Of a stretch of DNA of 64,000 nucleotides, positions 63,182-64,000 are shown in pieces. How positions within the stretch are numbered: position 1 is the first letter of the stretch; the number at the start of each line of letters is the position of its first letter. The translations under genes and the position numbers were made by a program. Location of the stretch: contig NZ_JAGQDG010000002.1 of NCBI RefSeq assembly GCF_018069865.1, positions 620,001-684,000 on the forward strand. The letters are read 5' to 3'. The DNA is from Ideonella paludis (lineage in GTDB: Bacteria; Pseudomonadota; Gammaproteobacteria; Burkholderiales; Burkholderiaceae_C). Below the pieces are notes generated by a model, which did no database searches, was not told the origin of the DNA, and worked only from the letters and a program-made list of their open reading frames with translations.

Positions 63182-64000
63182 CTTGGCCTCCGGTCTTCAA
63201 GCTGGCCGCAATGCGCTGAAAGTAAGCGCGCATCACACCGTGGTAGCGCGGGTCCTCCAGCAGAAAGGCGTCGTGGCCATGGGGGGCATCGATCTCGGCG
63301 TAGCTCACGTCGATACGGTTATCTACCAGCGCCTTGACGATCTCGCGCGAGCGGGCCGGGGAGAACCGCCAGTCGGTGGTGAAGCTCACCACCAGAAACT
63401 TGTGTTGGCGCGCGATGGCGAAGGCACGGGAGAGGTCTCCGCCATGTTCACGGGCAGGGTCAAAGTAGTCCAGCGCACGGGTGATCAGCAAATAGGTGTT
63501 GGCGTCGAAGTACTCGCTGAACTTATCGCCCTGATGACGCAAGTAGCTCTCGATCTGAAACTCAATGTCCTGGGTGGAATAGGCCGGGCCGCCCGCCCGC
63601 ATATCGCGGCCAAACTTGGCCTCCATCGAGTCATCACTCAAGTAGGTGATGTGGCCGATCATCCGGGCCACCCGCAAACCGCGCTTTGGCACAACGCCAT
63701 GCTCGTAAAAGTGTCCGCCATGAAAATCAGGATCGGTGATGATGGCGCGACGGGCCACCTCGTTAAAGGCAATGTTTTGTGCGGACAGGTTGGGCGCGGT
63801 GGCCACCGCCACGCAGTAGCGCAGGCGCTCGGGGTAGCGCAGCGTCCACGCCAGCGCCTGCATACCGCCCAAGCTGCCGCCCAATACAGCGGCCAATTGC
63901 CGAATGCCCAAGCGCTCAATCAAGCGCGCTTGCGCATCGACCCAGTCCTCGACCGTCACGACCGGAAAGTCAGCCCCATAGGGCTTACCGGTTTGCGGGT
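63174..64000 (-). CDS. metX: Homoserine O-acyltransferase MetX (5' truncated by window edge)
   Basis: Alpha/beta-hydrolase enzyme that activates homoserine for methionine. In proteobacteria paired with MetW the acyl donor is usually succinyl-CoA. The window holds the C-terminal ~274 residues; the frame is open to the edge ([23 protein letters not shown]). The nucleophile elbow [12 protein letters not shown] with the catalytic Ser and the late [18 protein letters not shown] with the catalytic His are present. The GTG at 63959 is internal, not a start. Confidence 0.95.
   Translation of the reverse strand, partial: PQTGKPYGADFPVVTVEDWVDAQARLIERLGIRQLAAVLGGSLGGMQALAWTLRYPERLRYCVAVATAPNLSAQNIAFNEVARRAIITDPDFHGGHFYEHGVVPKRGLRVARMIGHITYLSDDSMEAKFGRDMRAGGPAYSTQDIEFQIESYLRHQGDKFSEYFDANTYLLITRALDYFDPAREHGGDLSRAFAIARQHKFLVVSFTTDWRFSPARSREIVKALVDNRIDVSYAEIDAPHGHDAFLLEDPRYHGVMRAYFQRIAASLKTGGQDE

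Overview
This 64 kb window is chromosomal DNA from a GC-rich Gram-negative bacterium, almost certainly a betaproteobacterium of the order Burkholderiales (Comamonadaceae or the Leptothrix/Rubrivivax/Roseateles group; the exact genus cannot be read from the sequence). Evidence: a type-B L31 gene behind rho, carA-leuE-carB-greA, the yhbY/rlmE-ftsH-folP-glmM order, an aroA-cmk fusion, gyrA-serC-pheA-tyrA-aroA-rpsA-ihfB-lapAB, metX-metW, and a tmRNA whose tag reads ANDSTFALAA. It is mostly core genome. I see no insertion sequence, prophage, CRISPR array, rRNA or tRNA.

Layout. 1-3 kb: end of rho, rpmE and a membrane glycosyltransferase. 3.1-14 kb: a phosphate-starvation block with pstSCAB-phoU-phoBR (minus), ppk2, a metallophosphoesterase, a porin and an OlsB-like acyltransferase. 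PhoB-type 11-bp direct repeats lie upstream of pstS and olsB, with weaker ones upstream of ppk2 and the phosphoesterase. 14-25.8 kb: glmM-folP-ftsH-rlmE (minus), divergent yhbY, then carA-leuE-carB-greA-DUF4149 (minus). 26-32 kb: a Bax-inhibitor-1 membrane protein, an FAD reductase, and surE-pcm-nlpD-rlmD (minus). 32-39 kb: a quinone oxidoreductase, a NarL-type two-component pair, CoA-transferase scoAB, a hotdog thioesterase and a PAS-LuxR regulator, with a TACGTA palindrome cluster between scoA and the thioesterase. 38.9-41.4 kb: ssrA, gph, ubiG and an OmpA-family protein.

41.7-53.8 kb is a long plus-strand run: gyrA, DUF2059, serC-pheA-tyrA-aroA/cmk, rpsA, ihfB, lapA-lapB. It couples aromatic amino acid and serine synthesis to translation, nucleoid and LPS-assembly genes. 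53.8-59.3 kb is a surface-polysaccharide region: waaC with DUF4254 (minus), divergent from a GT9 glycosyltransferase, a GT25 glycosyltransferase, UDP-galactopyranose mutase and a DUF707 protein. The last three overlap by ATGA, which suggests one galactofuranose-containing glycan pathway. 59.4-64 kb holds a small four-Cys protein, an H-NS-like protein lacking the usual DNA-contact Arg, gspB-gspA, metW and truncated metX.

The observations most worth following are the PhoB-repeat array in front of a probably leaderless olsB, the Glf/DUF707 glycan locus, the TACGTA operator between two acyl-CoA units, and the symmetric -10 shared by rlmE and yhbY.
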